Source of the DNA: an uncultured Clostridia bacterium
GTDB lineage: Bacteria; Bacillota; Clostridia; Christensenellales; Borkfalkiaceae
Reading direction: 5' to 3'
Assembly (NCBI GenBank): GCA_947598205.1
Contig: CANQFB010000004.1
Span: forward strand, 62,001-126,000
DNA length: 64,000 bases
Shown: piece after piece, positions 8,571-18,519 of the stretch
How the letters are laid out: each line of letters opens with the position of its first letter
Numbering within the stretch: position 1 is the first letter of the stretch
Position numbers and translations under genes: made by a program
Notes under the pieces: generated by a model
Seen by the model: the letters and a program-made list of their open reading frames with translations, nothing else
What the model was told of the DNA's origin: nothing
Database searches by the model: none

Positions 8571-10742
8571 TCAGCTCAAATTGCCGGGGTTCTCCTCGAC
8601 ATAGACGAGCACATTTTTATAGTCGGACGCCGAACATGCGGCATAGATTTCCTGCAAGACCTTACTCCCCCCCGCAAGGCGCATGAGCACCTGATAGCGA
8701 TATTTGTTCCTGATGCGCTTGATGGGCGCGTGCATGCGGTTGAAGAAGAGAAAATCCTCGGAATGGGCGGCATAGAGCATCTGCAACTTCTTGTAGACCT
8801 CGCGAAGCGCCCCGAGGGTCTCCTCCTCGCGGTCTCCCGTGACCATGACGCGGACGATCTTTGCAAACGGCGGGAAACTCATCGCCTCGCGCATGGCGAT
8901 CTCGTGGGCGTAGAAGCCCGCGTAATCGTAGGAGGCGGCAAAGCGGAGGATATAGTTCTCGGGGTCGTAGGTCTGCAAGACGACTTCGCCCGCCTCGCCG
9001 CCCCGTCCGCTCCTTCCCGCGACCTGCGTGACGAGCTGGAAGGTGCGTTCCCCGCTCCTGTAATCGGGGAAATGCAAGCTCATATCCGCATCGAGGATCC
9101 CTACCAGCGTGACCTGCGGGAAATCGTGCCCCTTGGCCACCATCTGCGTGCCGACGAGGATGTCGGCCCTGTGCTCCGCAAATTCCTTCAAGATCCTGAA
9201 GTGCCCCTCTTTGCCCCCCGTCGTATCCATATCCATGCGCAGAATGCGGGCCGCGGGCAAAAGTTTTTTCAGCTCCGTGACCACCCGCTGGGTGCCCGTT
9301 CCGACGTATCCGATATGCTTCCCCCCGCACTGCGGGCAGGCGGAGAGCATCTTATAGCGGGCTCCGCAATAGTGGCATTTGAGGCAATCTTCCTCGCTGT
9401 GATAGGTGAGGGAGACGTCGCAATTTTCGCACTTTGCGACATAGCCGCAATCGCGGCAGATGACCGTCTGCGAATAGCCCCTGCGGTTGAGAAAGAGGAT
9501 GGCCTGATTGCCTTCGCCGAGGCATTTTTGCAGCCTCTCGCGCAGAAGGGAGGAGAAGGCGGAAGGGTTGCCGCGGCGCACCTCGCGCCGCATATCGACG
9601 ATATGGACCTCGGGCATGGGTCTCGCGTTGATCCTCTCGGGTAGTTCGATGAGTTCAAACTCCCCCGCCTTTGCGCGGCGGTAAGTCTCGACGGAGGGCG
9701 TTGCGCTTCCGAGCACCAATTTGCACCCGTTGTAGTCCGCGCGCAGACGCGCGATATCGAAGGTATTATAGCGCGGGGAACTCTCGGAGGAGTAGCTTCC
9801 GTCGTGTTCCTCGTCGATGACGATGACGCCCACGTTCTCGACGGGGGCGAAGATGGCGGAACGCGCCCCGATGGCGATGCGGGCCTCACCCTCGCGCAGG
9901 CGCACCCATTCGTCGAACCGTTCCCCCGCCGTAAGTCCGCTATGCAGAATGGCGGCCTTGCTCTTGAAGCGGGCGCGGAGCTGGAAGAGCATCTGCGGCG
10001 TCAAAGAGATCTCGGGGACGAGAAAGATGGCCGTCTTGCCCTCCTTCAAGGCGTCGGCGATGAGGGAGAGATAGACCTCCGTCTTCCCGCTCCCCGTCAC
10101 CCCGTGGAGGAGGGAGACCGTTTTATCCGTCGCATGCACCTTTTGCACGGCGAGAAGCTGGCCGTCCGTGAGGGTGCGGGAGGGCGCTTCGCCCGCACTG
10201 CCCGTGTAGGGATCGCGGAAGACGCGTCTCTTCTCGGAGAGGATCGCGCCCCTCTCCTCGAGCGCCTTCAGAGCGCCCCCGAACTTCTCCCGCAGAAGGG
10301 CGGAATCGGCCTCGCCGTTCTCCTCCAAGAAGGCGACGAGGGCGAGCTGTTGCTTGGCGCGGGGGGGAATGGGAGGCAGATCGGCCGCAAGGCGGCAGAA
10401 GGTGCGTCGGCGCGAACTCACTTTCCCCGTCCGCATCTCGGCGGGCAGGAAGAGGCGGAGGGTGAGCGCCATGGGCACGCGGTAGCGCGCGGCGATCTTT
10501 TCTGCGAGGAGGAGGGATTCCTCCGTGAGGGCAGGAAATTCCTCCTCTGCGCGCAAGACCCTTTTGAGCTTGGCGGGCGGGACGTCCGTCTTCTCCTTCA
10601 CGCGCATGACAAATCCCGTCGTCACCCCGTTTCCGAAGGGGACGGCGACGCGCATGCCCGCGCAAATATTTCCGTCGCAGGCATAATCGAAAATTTTATC
10701 GACGTCGCTATGGGCGACGTCTACGATGACTTCGGCATACAT
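8571..10742 (-). CDS. priA: Primosomal replication restart helicase PriA
   Basis: The 723-residue superfamily 2 helicase restarts stalled replication forks. The order of parts is: an N-terminal 3'-DNA-binding domain (about 1-110), Walker A in GVTGSGKTEV, a DEEH box in VIDEEHDGS, a zinc-binding insertion with paired CxxC motifs (CRDCG, CENCD, CHYCG, CPQCG), and helicase motifs ending with QVAGRSGRGG. The open frame extends to 10934, but that part crosses the rpoZ terminator and encodes Arg-rich nonsense. The ATG at 10742 gives the usual MYAEVIVD start. No strong ribosome binding site is visible there. Confidence 0.96.
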   Translation of the reverse strand: MYAEVIVDVAHSDVDKIFDYACDGNICAGMRVAVPFGNGVTTGFVMRVKEKTDVPPAKLKRVLRAEEEFPALTEESLLLAEKIAARYRVPMALTLRLFLPAEMRTGKVSSRRRTFCRLAADLPPIPPRAKQQLALVAFLEENGEADSALLREKFGGALKALEERGAILSEKRRVFRDPYTGSAGEAPSRTLTDGQLLAVQKVHATDKTVSLLHGVTGSGKTEVYLSLIADALKEGKTAIFLVPEISLTPQMLFQLRARFKSKAAILHSGLTAGERFDEWVRLREGEARIAIGARSAIFAPVENVGVIVIDEEHDGSYSSESSPRYNTFDIARLRADYNGCKLVLGSATPSVETYRRAKAGEFELIELPERINARPMPEVHIVDMRREVRRGNPSAFSSLLRERLQKCLGEGNQAILFLNRRGYSQTVICRDCGYVAKCENCDVSLTYHSEEDCLKCHYCGARYKMLSACPQCGGKHIGYVGTGTQRVVTELKKLLPAARILRMDMDTTGGKEGHFRILKEFAEHRADILVGTQMVAKGHDFPQVTLVGILDADMSLHFPDYRSGERTFQLVTQVAGRSGRGGEAGEVVLQTYDPENYILRFAASYDYAGFYAHEIAMREAMSFPPFAKIVRVMVTGDREEETLGALREVYKKLQMLYAAHSEDFLFFNRMHAPIKRIRNKYRYQVLMRLAGGSKVLQEIYAACSASDYKNVLVYVEENPGNLS

Positions 10743-10757
10743 ATTCGACCGTCCGTG

Positions 10758-10789
10758 AAAAAACGGCCCCGTGAATGCGGGGCTGTTTT
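10758..10789 (-). terminator. Intrinsic terminator between rpoZ and priA
   Basis: On the minus strand, GCCCCG / CGGGGC with a 6-base loop is followed by six Ts, directly after the rpoZ stop codon. It should end or attenuate the yicC-gmk-rpoZ transcript before priA. No obvious separate priA promoter is visible, so read-through may feed the downstream genes. Confidence 0.8.
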
Positions 10790-11011
10790 TCAGTCTTTGG
10801 CGACAATGTACTTGCCGTTCAAGATCTCGTTGCAAGCGAGGACGATCTCTTTCTGCTTGCCGGGAAGTTCCGTCACGCCCGCGGACTGCATCTGCTCTAT
10901 GATCTGTCTCGTCCGTTTCGCGATGATGACGCACAGTTCATAGCGGGAGATGGGCTCCTCGTTGGTACCGAGTTTTCTGATGAGGGCGTCTACCGAAGGT
11001 TCGTTGATCAT
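10790..11011 (-). CDS. rpoZ: DNA-directed RNA polymerase omega subunit
   Basis: The 73-residue protein matches omega in length and in the segment RYELCVIIAKRTRQI. Omega assists assembly of beta-prime into RNA polymerase. Its position between gmk and priA is the standard Firmicutes arrangement, although coaBC, usually found between rpoZ and priA, is absent. GAGGTGAAGAA precedes the ATG. Confidence 0.93.
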   Translation of the reverse strand: MINEPSVDALIRKLGTNEEPISRYELCVIIAKRTRQIIEQMQSAGVTELPGKQKEIVLACNEILNGKYIVAKD

Positions 11012-11020
11012 TTCTTCACC

Positions 11021-11584
11021 TCAATCCTTGTTGATTTCCTTATCTATGATGGAGAGAAGCTCGCCTGTCGCCCTCTCCAGATCATCGTTGACGACCACAT
11101 AATCGTAATGGTCGCGTTGGCCGAGTTCATATGCCGCGCGGCTCAGACGGTATGCCGCCGCCTCCGCCGTCGTCTTATCCCTTCCGACGAGCCGCGCCGT
11201 GAGTTCCTCCTCCGAAGGCGGGGCGATGAGGATGAGGATCGTCTGTTCGGGAAAGAGCTTTTTGCAGTTCGCGCCGCCCACGACGTCGATCTCCAGAATG
11301 ACCGATCTCTCCTTGAGCTGTTCCTTCACGAAGGGGAAGGGCGTGCCGTAAAAGTTTCCGAAGTGTTCGTCCGCCTCGAGGAATTCCCCCCTCTCCATGC
11401 GGGCGAGGAATTCCTTCCGCGAGATGAAGAAGTATTCCCTGCCGTCCACCTCGCCGGGGCGGGGAGAACGGGTGGTGCAGGAGACCGATTCGATGAGACG
11501 GCTATCGAGCGCTAAAAGACGGTTTACGAGCGTGCCCTTGCCGACGCCCGAAGGCCCCGAAATGATAAAAAGCAAATTTCTCAT
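11021..11584 (-). CDS. gmk: Guanylate kinase
   Basis: This 187-residue P-loop kinase converts GMP to GDP. The P-loop is ISGPSGVGKGTL, followed by the GMP-binding region CTTRSPRPGEVDGREYFF and VILEIDVVGG. The length is typical. It starts three bases after the yicC stop codon and precedes rpoZ, the usual order in Firmicutes. Confidence 0.97.
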   Translation of the reverse strand: MRNLLFIISGPSGVGKGTLVNRLLALDSRLIESVSCTTRSPRPGEVDGREYFFISRKEFLARMERGEFLEADEHFGNFYGTPFPFVKEQLKERSVILEIDVVGGANCKKLFPEQTILILIAPPSEEELTARLVGRDKTTAEAAAYRLSRAAYELGQRDHYDYVVVNDDLERATGELLSIIDKEINKD

Positions 11585-11587
11585 ATG

Positions 11588-12463
11588 TTATTCCAAATTC
11601 TGGATCTGTTCGCGGACTTTTTCGATCTCGTTCTTCATGGCGAGGGCGTCCTTCGTGATCGCACGGTCGTTGGATTTCGAGCAGATGGTGTTGCACTCGC
11701 GGTTGAATTCCTGAATGAGGAAATCGAGCTTGCGGCCCACCGTCTCCGTCTCTGCGATCTTGCGGAATTCCTCGATATGGGAGGAAAGGCGGGTGAGCTC
11801 TTCGTCGATATTGCACTTATCGGCATAGACGGCCGCCTCCGTGAGGATGCGCGCCTCTTCCACCTTGCCGTCGAGATACTCCTTGATGCGAAGAAGCAGT
11901 TTTTCGCGGTATTCTTCCGCGACATGGGGCGCACGCAGGGCGATGCTCCCGCGCAAGCGGGCGATCTCGTCGATGCGGGAGAGAAGGTCGCATTTCAGGC
12001 GTTCCCCCTCCGCAAGGCGCATCTGCCTGTGTGCCGCGAGGGCGCAAGAGAGGGCGGTTGTGAGGGCGGATATGAGCTCTTCATCGGCCGAAAGGGCCTC
12101 TTCGTCTTCGCGCACAACGTCGCTGATGCGCATAAGATAGGAGAGCGTCACATCGTCTGCTACGCCGGGGAAAGCCTCTTTGAGCCGTGATGCGGCCTCG
12201 AGATAGGCGCGGGCGAGGTCGAGATCGACGTGCAACGTCTTCTCGCGCACACGGCGGTCGGAGAGGGTGACGAACACATCGATATGGCCGCGGGAAATGC
12301 TCTCCCGCACCATGCCGCGGACGAGCTCTTCGAGCCCCAAAAAGATGCGCGGGCACTTTAGGGAGAGGTCCAAAAAGCGGTTGTTTACCGACTTCACCTC
12401 GACGGTGAGCTCGATGCCGCCCGCCTTATATTCTCCTTTGCCGTATCCCGTCATGCTCAACAT
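11588..12463 (-). CDS. yicC: YicC family endoribonuclease
   Basis: The 291-residue protein begins MLSMTGYGKGE and continues with VKSVNNRFLDL, the hallmark N-terminus of the YicC/YloC family. The C-terminal DUF1732 segment (EFNRECNTICSKSND) is also present. E. coli YicC is reported to be an endoribonuclease that contributes to decay of the small RNA RyhB; the role in Firmicutes is less clear. It is the first gene of the yicC-gmk-rpoZ operon and has its own promoter at 12490-12519. Confidence 0.93.
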   Translation of the reverse strand: MLSMTGYGKGEYKAGGIELTVEVKSVNNRFLDLSLKCPRIFLGLEELVRGMVRESISRGHIDVFVTLSDRRVREKTLHVDLDLARAYLEAASRLKEAFPGVADDVTLSYLMRISDVVREDEEALSADEELISALTTALSCALAAHRQMRLAEGERLKCDLLSRIDEIARLRGSIALRAPHVAEEYREKLLLRIKEYLDGKVEEARILTEAAVYADKCNIDEELTRLSSHIEEFRKIAETETVGRKLDFLIQEFNRECNTICSKSNDRAITKDALAMKNEIEKVREQIQNLE

Positions 12464-12489
12464 AGCGTTTCTCCCTCTTTCGTTGAATA

Positions 12490-12519
12490 ATTATACCATA
12501 CGCGCGCGCATAAAGTCAA
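12490..12519 (-). promoter_or_regulatory. Promoter of yicC-gmk-rpoZ
   Basis: Read on the minus strand: TTGACT (12514-12519), an 18-bp spacer and a perfect TATAAT (12490-12495), 27 bp before the yicC ATG. Confidence 0.75.
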
Positions 12520-12548
12520 ACGTTTCACCCAAGTTCACAGAGAACATT

Positions 12549-14540
<1,992 letters not shown>

Positions 14541-16841
14541 TTAACTTAAAATTTCAAGCGGCGCAAGGGCGGCCGCGAGGTCCTTGTTCCCCACCGTGAG
14601 GAAGTGGACGGTGATGATGAGATTTTTATCCTGCCCGCGCACCGCGATGACCGTCCCCTCGCCGAATCGGGCATGGCGCACCCGCGCCCCGACGGTATAT
14701 CCCGAAGTATCGCGCCGCGGCGTTTCCGGCGGGGTAACCGCGGACATGGGTGCCCTCGAAAAGCTCATGGGCGGCTTCTTTTCGCCGCCGAAGGTCCCAA
14801 AAACATCCTCCTCTTTCCCCTCTGTATAGCTTCCGATGCGCCGCACCGCCGAACTCTGGAAGGTGCGCCCCGAATAAGAGGAAAACCGCCTCGTGCCCGC
14901 CTCGTAGCCTCCCTGATAGCGACCATAGCCCGAAGAGGCCTTGGGAAGATCGAGCACGCCCGCGAGCTCCTCCACAAAGCGGGAACGCACGGTGGGCTCC
15001 CGCCTGCCGTAGAGATAACGGCTCACCGAGCGGGTGAGGTAGAGCTTTTCGCGTGCCCGCGTGATGGCGACGTACATGAGCCGCCTCTCCTCCTCGAGGC
15101 CGTCGCGCTCGTCGATGGCGCGGGAGGTCGGCATGACGTTTTCTTCCAGCCCCACCAAAAAGACACAACGGAACTCGAGCCCTTTGACGGCGTGGATGGT
15201 GGCGATGGTCACATAGTCGCCGTCGTCCATCTCGTCGGTATCCGAATAGAGGCTGACCTGCTGGAGATATTCCGAGAGGGAGGCCTCGCCGTTCATGCGC
15301 ACATATTCGTCGACGGAGTTTTTGAATTCGTCGAGATTGGCGCGTTTTGCGGCGTTCTCGTCCGATTCGCCCGCATACATTTCGTACATGCCCGAAGTCT
15401 TGAGAAGATGATCGACGAGGGCGTCGACGGGCAACGTCTGCGAGAGGGCGACGAGCTCTTTGACGTAGCTCCCGAATTCCTTCAGTTTGCCCTTCGCGGC
15501 GGCACTTAAGGGGAGCATGTCCGCATCGAGCACCGCATCATAGACGGAGGCATCCTCCCTTTCGGCATAGGAGAGGAGGGCTTCCACCGTCTTATCGCCG
15601 ATGCCGCGGCGGGGCACGTTGATGACGCGCAGGCAGGCTTCGCTGTCGAAGGGATTGGAGATGAGGCGAAGATAGGCGAGGACGTCTTTGATCTCCTTGC
15701 GCTCGAAGAATTTGAAGCCGCCGAAGACTTTATAGGAGATGCCGTATTTGGTGAATTCCTGCTCGAAGGCGCGCGTCAAGGCGTTGATGCGCATAAGGAC
15801 GGCGAAATCGGAGAGCTTATATCCGCGATAGCGCAGTTCGGAGATGGTCCGCGCGCAGTAGAGGGCCTCGCCCAGCTCCTCGTCGGCCTCGAAATAGACG
15901 GGCTTCTCCCCCTTGGGCGCCTCCGTCCAGAGTTTTTTCCCCTTGCGGTGGGAATTGTGGGCGATGGAGGCGTTGGCGAGCTCGAGAATGGCCCCCGTCG
16001 AGCGGTAGTTGCGCTCGAGTTTATAGACCTTGGCCGCGGGATAGCTCCTCTCGAAGTGCAGAATATTCTCGATCTGCGCCCCCCGCCAGCCGTAGATGCT
16101 CTGGTCGTCGTCGCCGACGGCGAAGATGTTCCCGTGCACGGTCGAAAGCAGTTTGATGATGTCGAACTGCACGGCGTTGGTATCCTGAAATTCGTCGACG
16201 TGGATATAGTAAAACCGCCCCGAGAGATAGGAGAGCGCGTCGCCGTCGGCGGAAAGAAGGGCGCGCGTCTCGGTGAGCAGGTCGTCGAAATCGAGGGCGT
16301 TGTTCATCTTGAGGTGGGCGTCGTACTTCTGATAGATCTTCATCGACGCCTCGATATTGCGCTCGAAGCGGTATTTCTTCCCATATTCTTCGGGGGAGAG
16401 GCCGAGCATCTTGGCGTTGGAGATATGATATTTGGCGGATTTGAGGATGTCCTCATCGTCATAGCCGCATTCCTTGAAGGCCTGTTTGATGACGGCCGCC
16501 CGCTCCTGTTCGGAATAGATGGAGAAATTCTCTTTCAGCCCCCTTCGCTCTGCATAGAGACGGAGGATCTTCACGCACATGGAGTGGATGGTGCACACCC
16601 ACATGCGCCTCGTCTCGGTCACGCGGTCGAGCCGCTCCTTCATCTCCCCCGCCGCCTTGTTCGTGAAGGTGATGGCGAGAATGTTCTCGGGAGAGACGCC
16701 CTTCTCCGCGACGAGATATTCGATGCGGGAGATGAGGACGCGCGTCTTCCCGCTCCCCGCTCCCGCAAGCACCAAAACCGCGCCCTCGGTATCGAGGACG
16801 GGCAGGCGCTGTTCGCTGTTCAATTCTTCCAAAAGTTCCAT
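14541..16841 (-). CDS. pcrA: ATP-dependent DNA helicase PcrA/UvrD
   Basis: This 766-residue superfamily 1A helicase acts in repair and in resolving replication-transcription conflicts. Motifs in order: VLAGAGSGKTRV (Walker A), ITFTNKAAGEM, HVDEFQDTN, VGDDDQSIYGWRGA, ERNYRST, TIHAVKGLEF and VAITRAREKLYL. The last about 110 residues form a flexible tail plus the small C-terminal domain typical of PcrA (GARVRHARFGEGTV). The tail encodes APMSAVTP, one copy of the dispersed CCATGTCCG motif. The promoter at 16850-16878 lies so close that the mRNA leader would be only a few bases. Confidence 0.97.
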   Translation of the reverse strand: MELLEELNSEQRLPVLDTEGAVLVLAGAGSGKTRVLISRIEYLVAEKGVSPENILAITFTNKAAGEMKERLDRVTETRRMWVCTIHSMCVKILRLYAERRGLKENFSIYSEQERAAVIKQAFKECGYDDEDILKSAKYHISNAKMLGLSPEEYGKKYRFERNIEASMKIYQKYDAHLKMNNALDFDDLLTETRALLSADGDALSYLSGRFYYIHVDEFQDTNAVQFDIIKLLSTVHGNIFAVGDDDQSIYGWRGAQIENILHFERSYPAAKVYKLERNYRSTGAILELANASIAHNSHRKGKKLWTEAPKGEKPVYFEADEELGEALYCARTISELRYRGYKLSDFAVLMRINALTRAFEQEFTKYGISYKVFGGFKFFERKEIKDVLAYLRLISNPFDSEACLRVINVPRRGIGDKTVEALLSYAEREDASVYDAVLDADMLPLSAAAKGKLKEFGSYVKELVALSQTLPVDALVDHLLKTSGMYEMYAGESDENAAKRANLDEFKNSVDEYVRMNGEASLSEYLQQVSLYSDTDEMDDGDYVTIATIHAVKGLEFRCVFLVGLEENVMPTSRAIDERDGLEEERRLMYVAITRAREKLYLTRSVSRYLYGRREPTVRSRFVEELAGVLDLPKASSGYGRYQGGYEAGTRRFSSYSGRTFQSSAVRRIGSYTEGKEEDVFGTFGGEKKPPMSFSRAPMSAVTPPETPRRDTSGYTVGARVRHARFGEGTVIAVRGQDKNLIITVHFLTVGNKDLAAALAPLEILS

Positions 16842-16849
16842 ACCCCTTT

Positions 16850-16878
16850 ATTATAACATAAAGGTATGTTCTTTTCAA
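16850..16878 (-). promoter_or_regulatory. Promoter of pcrA-ligA
   Basis: On the minus strand: TTGAAA (16873-16878), 17-bp spacer, TATAAT (16850-16855). The last base of the -10 box is only 9 bp from the pcrA ATG at 16841, predicting a nearly leaderless transcript. Confidence 0.75.
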
Positions 16879-16949
16879 GCGTTGGGCCGCGGTTTTCGGC
16901 GGAGAATTTCCCCGAAGATCCTCTGCGCGGCAAACGGGAGGGTCTTCGG

Positions 16950-17342
16950 TTAAGTCCGCCCTTTGAGCTCGAATTCATACTCCCGCTTGAACCGCTCGAG
17001 GGCCGCGAGATACCTCTCGGAGAGCTCTAAATTATAACGTTGCCTCTCGGCATAGGAGAGCGTCGCATAGTAATTTTTATCGGTGAGCCTCCCGATCGCA
17101 TCCGAAACTTCGCCCTCGGTAAGGAGCATGTTCTTGACTTTTTCGTAAAACTCATCGGAAGCCTCCCCCTTGATGGAGGATGCCACCTTCTCCTGAAAGT
17201 ACCGCTCGAGCTTGCTTTCGTTGATGCCCTGCTCCTTGGCGTGGGTGCGCTCGGAGGCGAGCTTTTCCTCGCACTCCTTCCAAAAACCCTTCTTCATCCG
17301 CCGCTTTGCCTCTTTTGCAAGCGCTTTCAGACTGCGTTCCAT
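16950..17342 (-). CDS. Small charged protein of unknown function
   Basis: I do not recognise this 130-residue protein. It is highly charged, with many Lys, Glu and Arg, and predicted to be all-helical. It has a basic N-terminal stretch (KALAKEAKRRMKKG) and Tyr-rich amphipathic segments near the C-terminus. No Cys pairs, membrane segment or signal peptide are seen. The ATG at 17342 is chosen over 17381 because AAAGGAG lies seven bases upstream. It sits downstream of rpsU, separated from it by a terminator. A nucleic-acid or ribosome-associated role would fit the charge and position, but that is a guess. Confidence 0.7.
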   Translation of the reverse strand: MERSLKALAKEAKRRMKKGFWKECEEKLASERTHAKEQGINESKLERYFQEKVASSIKGEASDEFYEKVKNMLLTEGEVSDAIGRLTDKNYYATLSYAERQRYNLELSERYLAALERFKREYEFELKGRT

Positions 17343-17381
17343 AATTATGCTCCTTTCTACCCTATCCGACTTTTTTCGCAC

Positions 17382-17409
17382 AAAAAAATCCGTAACTTCC
17401 GTTACGGAT
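17382..17409 (-). terminator. Terminator of rpsU
   Basis: On the minus strand a perfect 9-bp stem, ATCCGTAAC / GTTACGGAT with loop GGAA, is followed by seven Ts, seven bases after the rpsU stop codon. Confidence 0.9.
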
Positions 17410-17415
17410 CTTCGA

Positions 17416-17592
17416 TTAGTTTCTGCTTCTCTTTCTCGCCGCTTCCGACTTCTTGCGCTTCTTCACAGAGGGCTTCTCGTAGAACTCTTTCTTGCGGAGA
17501 TCTCCGATGATGCCATCGCGCGAGCACTTTCTCTTAAACCTGCGGAGCGCAGATTCGAGGTTCTCGTTTTCGCCGACCCTGATTGTGGACAT
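17416..17592 (-). CDS. rpsU: 30S ribosomal protein S21
   Basis: The 58-residue basic protein begins [19 protein letters not shown] and ends [15 protein letters not shown], the usual S21 pattern. It joins the small subunit near the anti-Shine-Dalgarno region. The ATG at 17592 has GGAGG seven bases upstream; the TTG two codons earlier is less likely. It is transcribed alone from a strong promoter and ends at a strong terminator. Confidence 0.96.
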   Translation of the reverse strand: MSTIRVGENENLESALRRFKRKCSRDGIIGDLRKKEFYEKPSVKKRKKSEAARKRSRN

Positions 17593-17630
17593 ATTCAACC
17601 CTCCTTCGCCGAAGCACTTATTTCTTATGT

Positions 17631-17660
17631 ATTATAGCAGACTGTCCCCGCGCTTGTCAA
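17631..17660 (-). promoter_or_regulatory. Strong promoter of rpsU
   Basis: On the minus strand both boxes are perfect: TTGACA (17655-17660), 18-bp spacer, TATAAT (17631-17636), 38 bp before the start codon. Confidence 0.85.
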
Positions 17661-17761
17661 ATGCTTTTTGCCAGGTTTCGGAAATTTTTTCCTCCCGCAA
17701 TTTTTCTTTCCCATCATAAAAAAACATGACGCTGTTCACACATTTTTCAGGGCGCGACAAG

Positions 17762-17789
17762 TTGCATTTTCAGAAAATTATGATATAAT
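17762..17789 (+). promoter_or_regulatory. Promoter of the ABC exporter operon
   Basis: TTGCAT (17762-17767), 16-bp spacer and TATAAT (17784-17789), followed by GAGAGGA just before the ATG at 17818. No operator-like dyad is obvious. Confidence 0.65.
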
Positions 17790-17817
17790 GGATATGATAT
17801 ATTTTTGAGAGGATATC

Positions 17818-18519
17818 ATGAGCTATCTTACCCTGAAAAACGTGGGCAAGCGGTATAGCGCGGGGAGCGTTTCGGTAGACGCCTTAAAGGACGTCTCTTT
17901 CGATTTGGAAGACGGCGAATTCGTCGTCGTGCTCGGCTCTTCGGGCGCGGGAAAGACCACCCTTTTGAACCTTCTCGGCGGCATGGACGTCGCCACCGAA
18001 GGGCAGATCATGGTGGACGGCAAGGAGATCACCGCGCTGAACCGCAAGGGTCTCACAGAATACAGAAGAAACGACGTAGGATTTGTCTTCCAATTCTACA
18101 ACCTCATGCCCAACCTCACGGCGCTCGAGAACGTGGAGATCGCCATCGAGATCTGCAAAAATGCCCTCGATCCCAAGGAAATTCTGACGCAGGTTGGGCT
18201 TGAAGAGCGGATGAACAACTTTCCCGCCCAGCTCTCGGGGGGAGAACAGCAACGCGTCTCCATCGCCCGCGCCGTCGCGAAGAATCCCAAACTGCTCCTC
18301 TGCGACGAACCCACGGGCGCGCTCGACTATGAGACGGGCAAAAAAATTCTGAAACTTCTCTACGACCTCTCGCGCGAGCAAAAACGGCTAGTCATCATCG
18401 TCACGCACAATGCCGCCCTGAAAGATATGGCGGATAAGGTCATCCATATCAAGAGCGGTGTCATCGAGAATATCGAGGTCAACGAGCATCCTACCCCCAT
18501 TGAGGAGATCGAGTGGTGA
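17818..18519 (+). CDS. ABC transporter ATP-binding protein (MacB/LolD type)
   Basis: The 233-residue nucleotide-binding subunit shows Walker A ([12 protein letters not shown]), Q-loop (FVFQFYNL), signature [14 protein letters not shown], Walker B ([11 protein letters not shown]) and the switch His in VTHNAAL. EPTGALD and the length place it in the MacB/LolD/FtsE group, which powers extrusion of peptides, lipids or antibiotics, or mechanotransmission, rather than import. The permease gene overlaps its end by seven bases, so the two form one operon. Confidence 0.94.
   Translation: MSYLTLKNVGKRYSAGSVSVDALKDVSFDLEDGEFVVVLGSSGAGKTTLLNLLGGMDVATEGQIMVDGKEITALNRKGLTEYRRNDVGFVFQFYNLMPNLTALENVEIAIEICKNALDPKEILTQVGLEERMNNFPAQLSGGEQQRVSIARAVAKNPKLLLCDEPTGALDYETGKKILKLLYDLSREQKRLVIIVTHNAALKDMADKVIHIKSGVIENIEVNEHPTPIEEIEW

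Noticed and set aside
8571..10934. Long N-terminal extension of PriA
   Set aside because: The extra 64 residues cross the rpoZ terminator and part of rpoZ and are Arg-rich; MYAEVIVD at 10742 is the family start.
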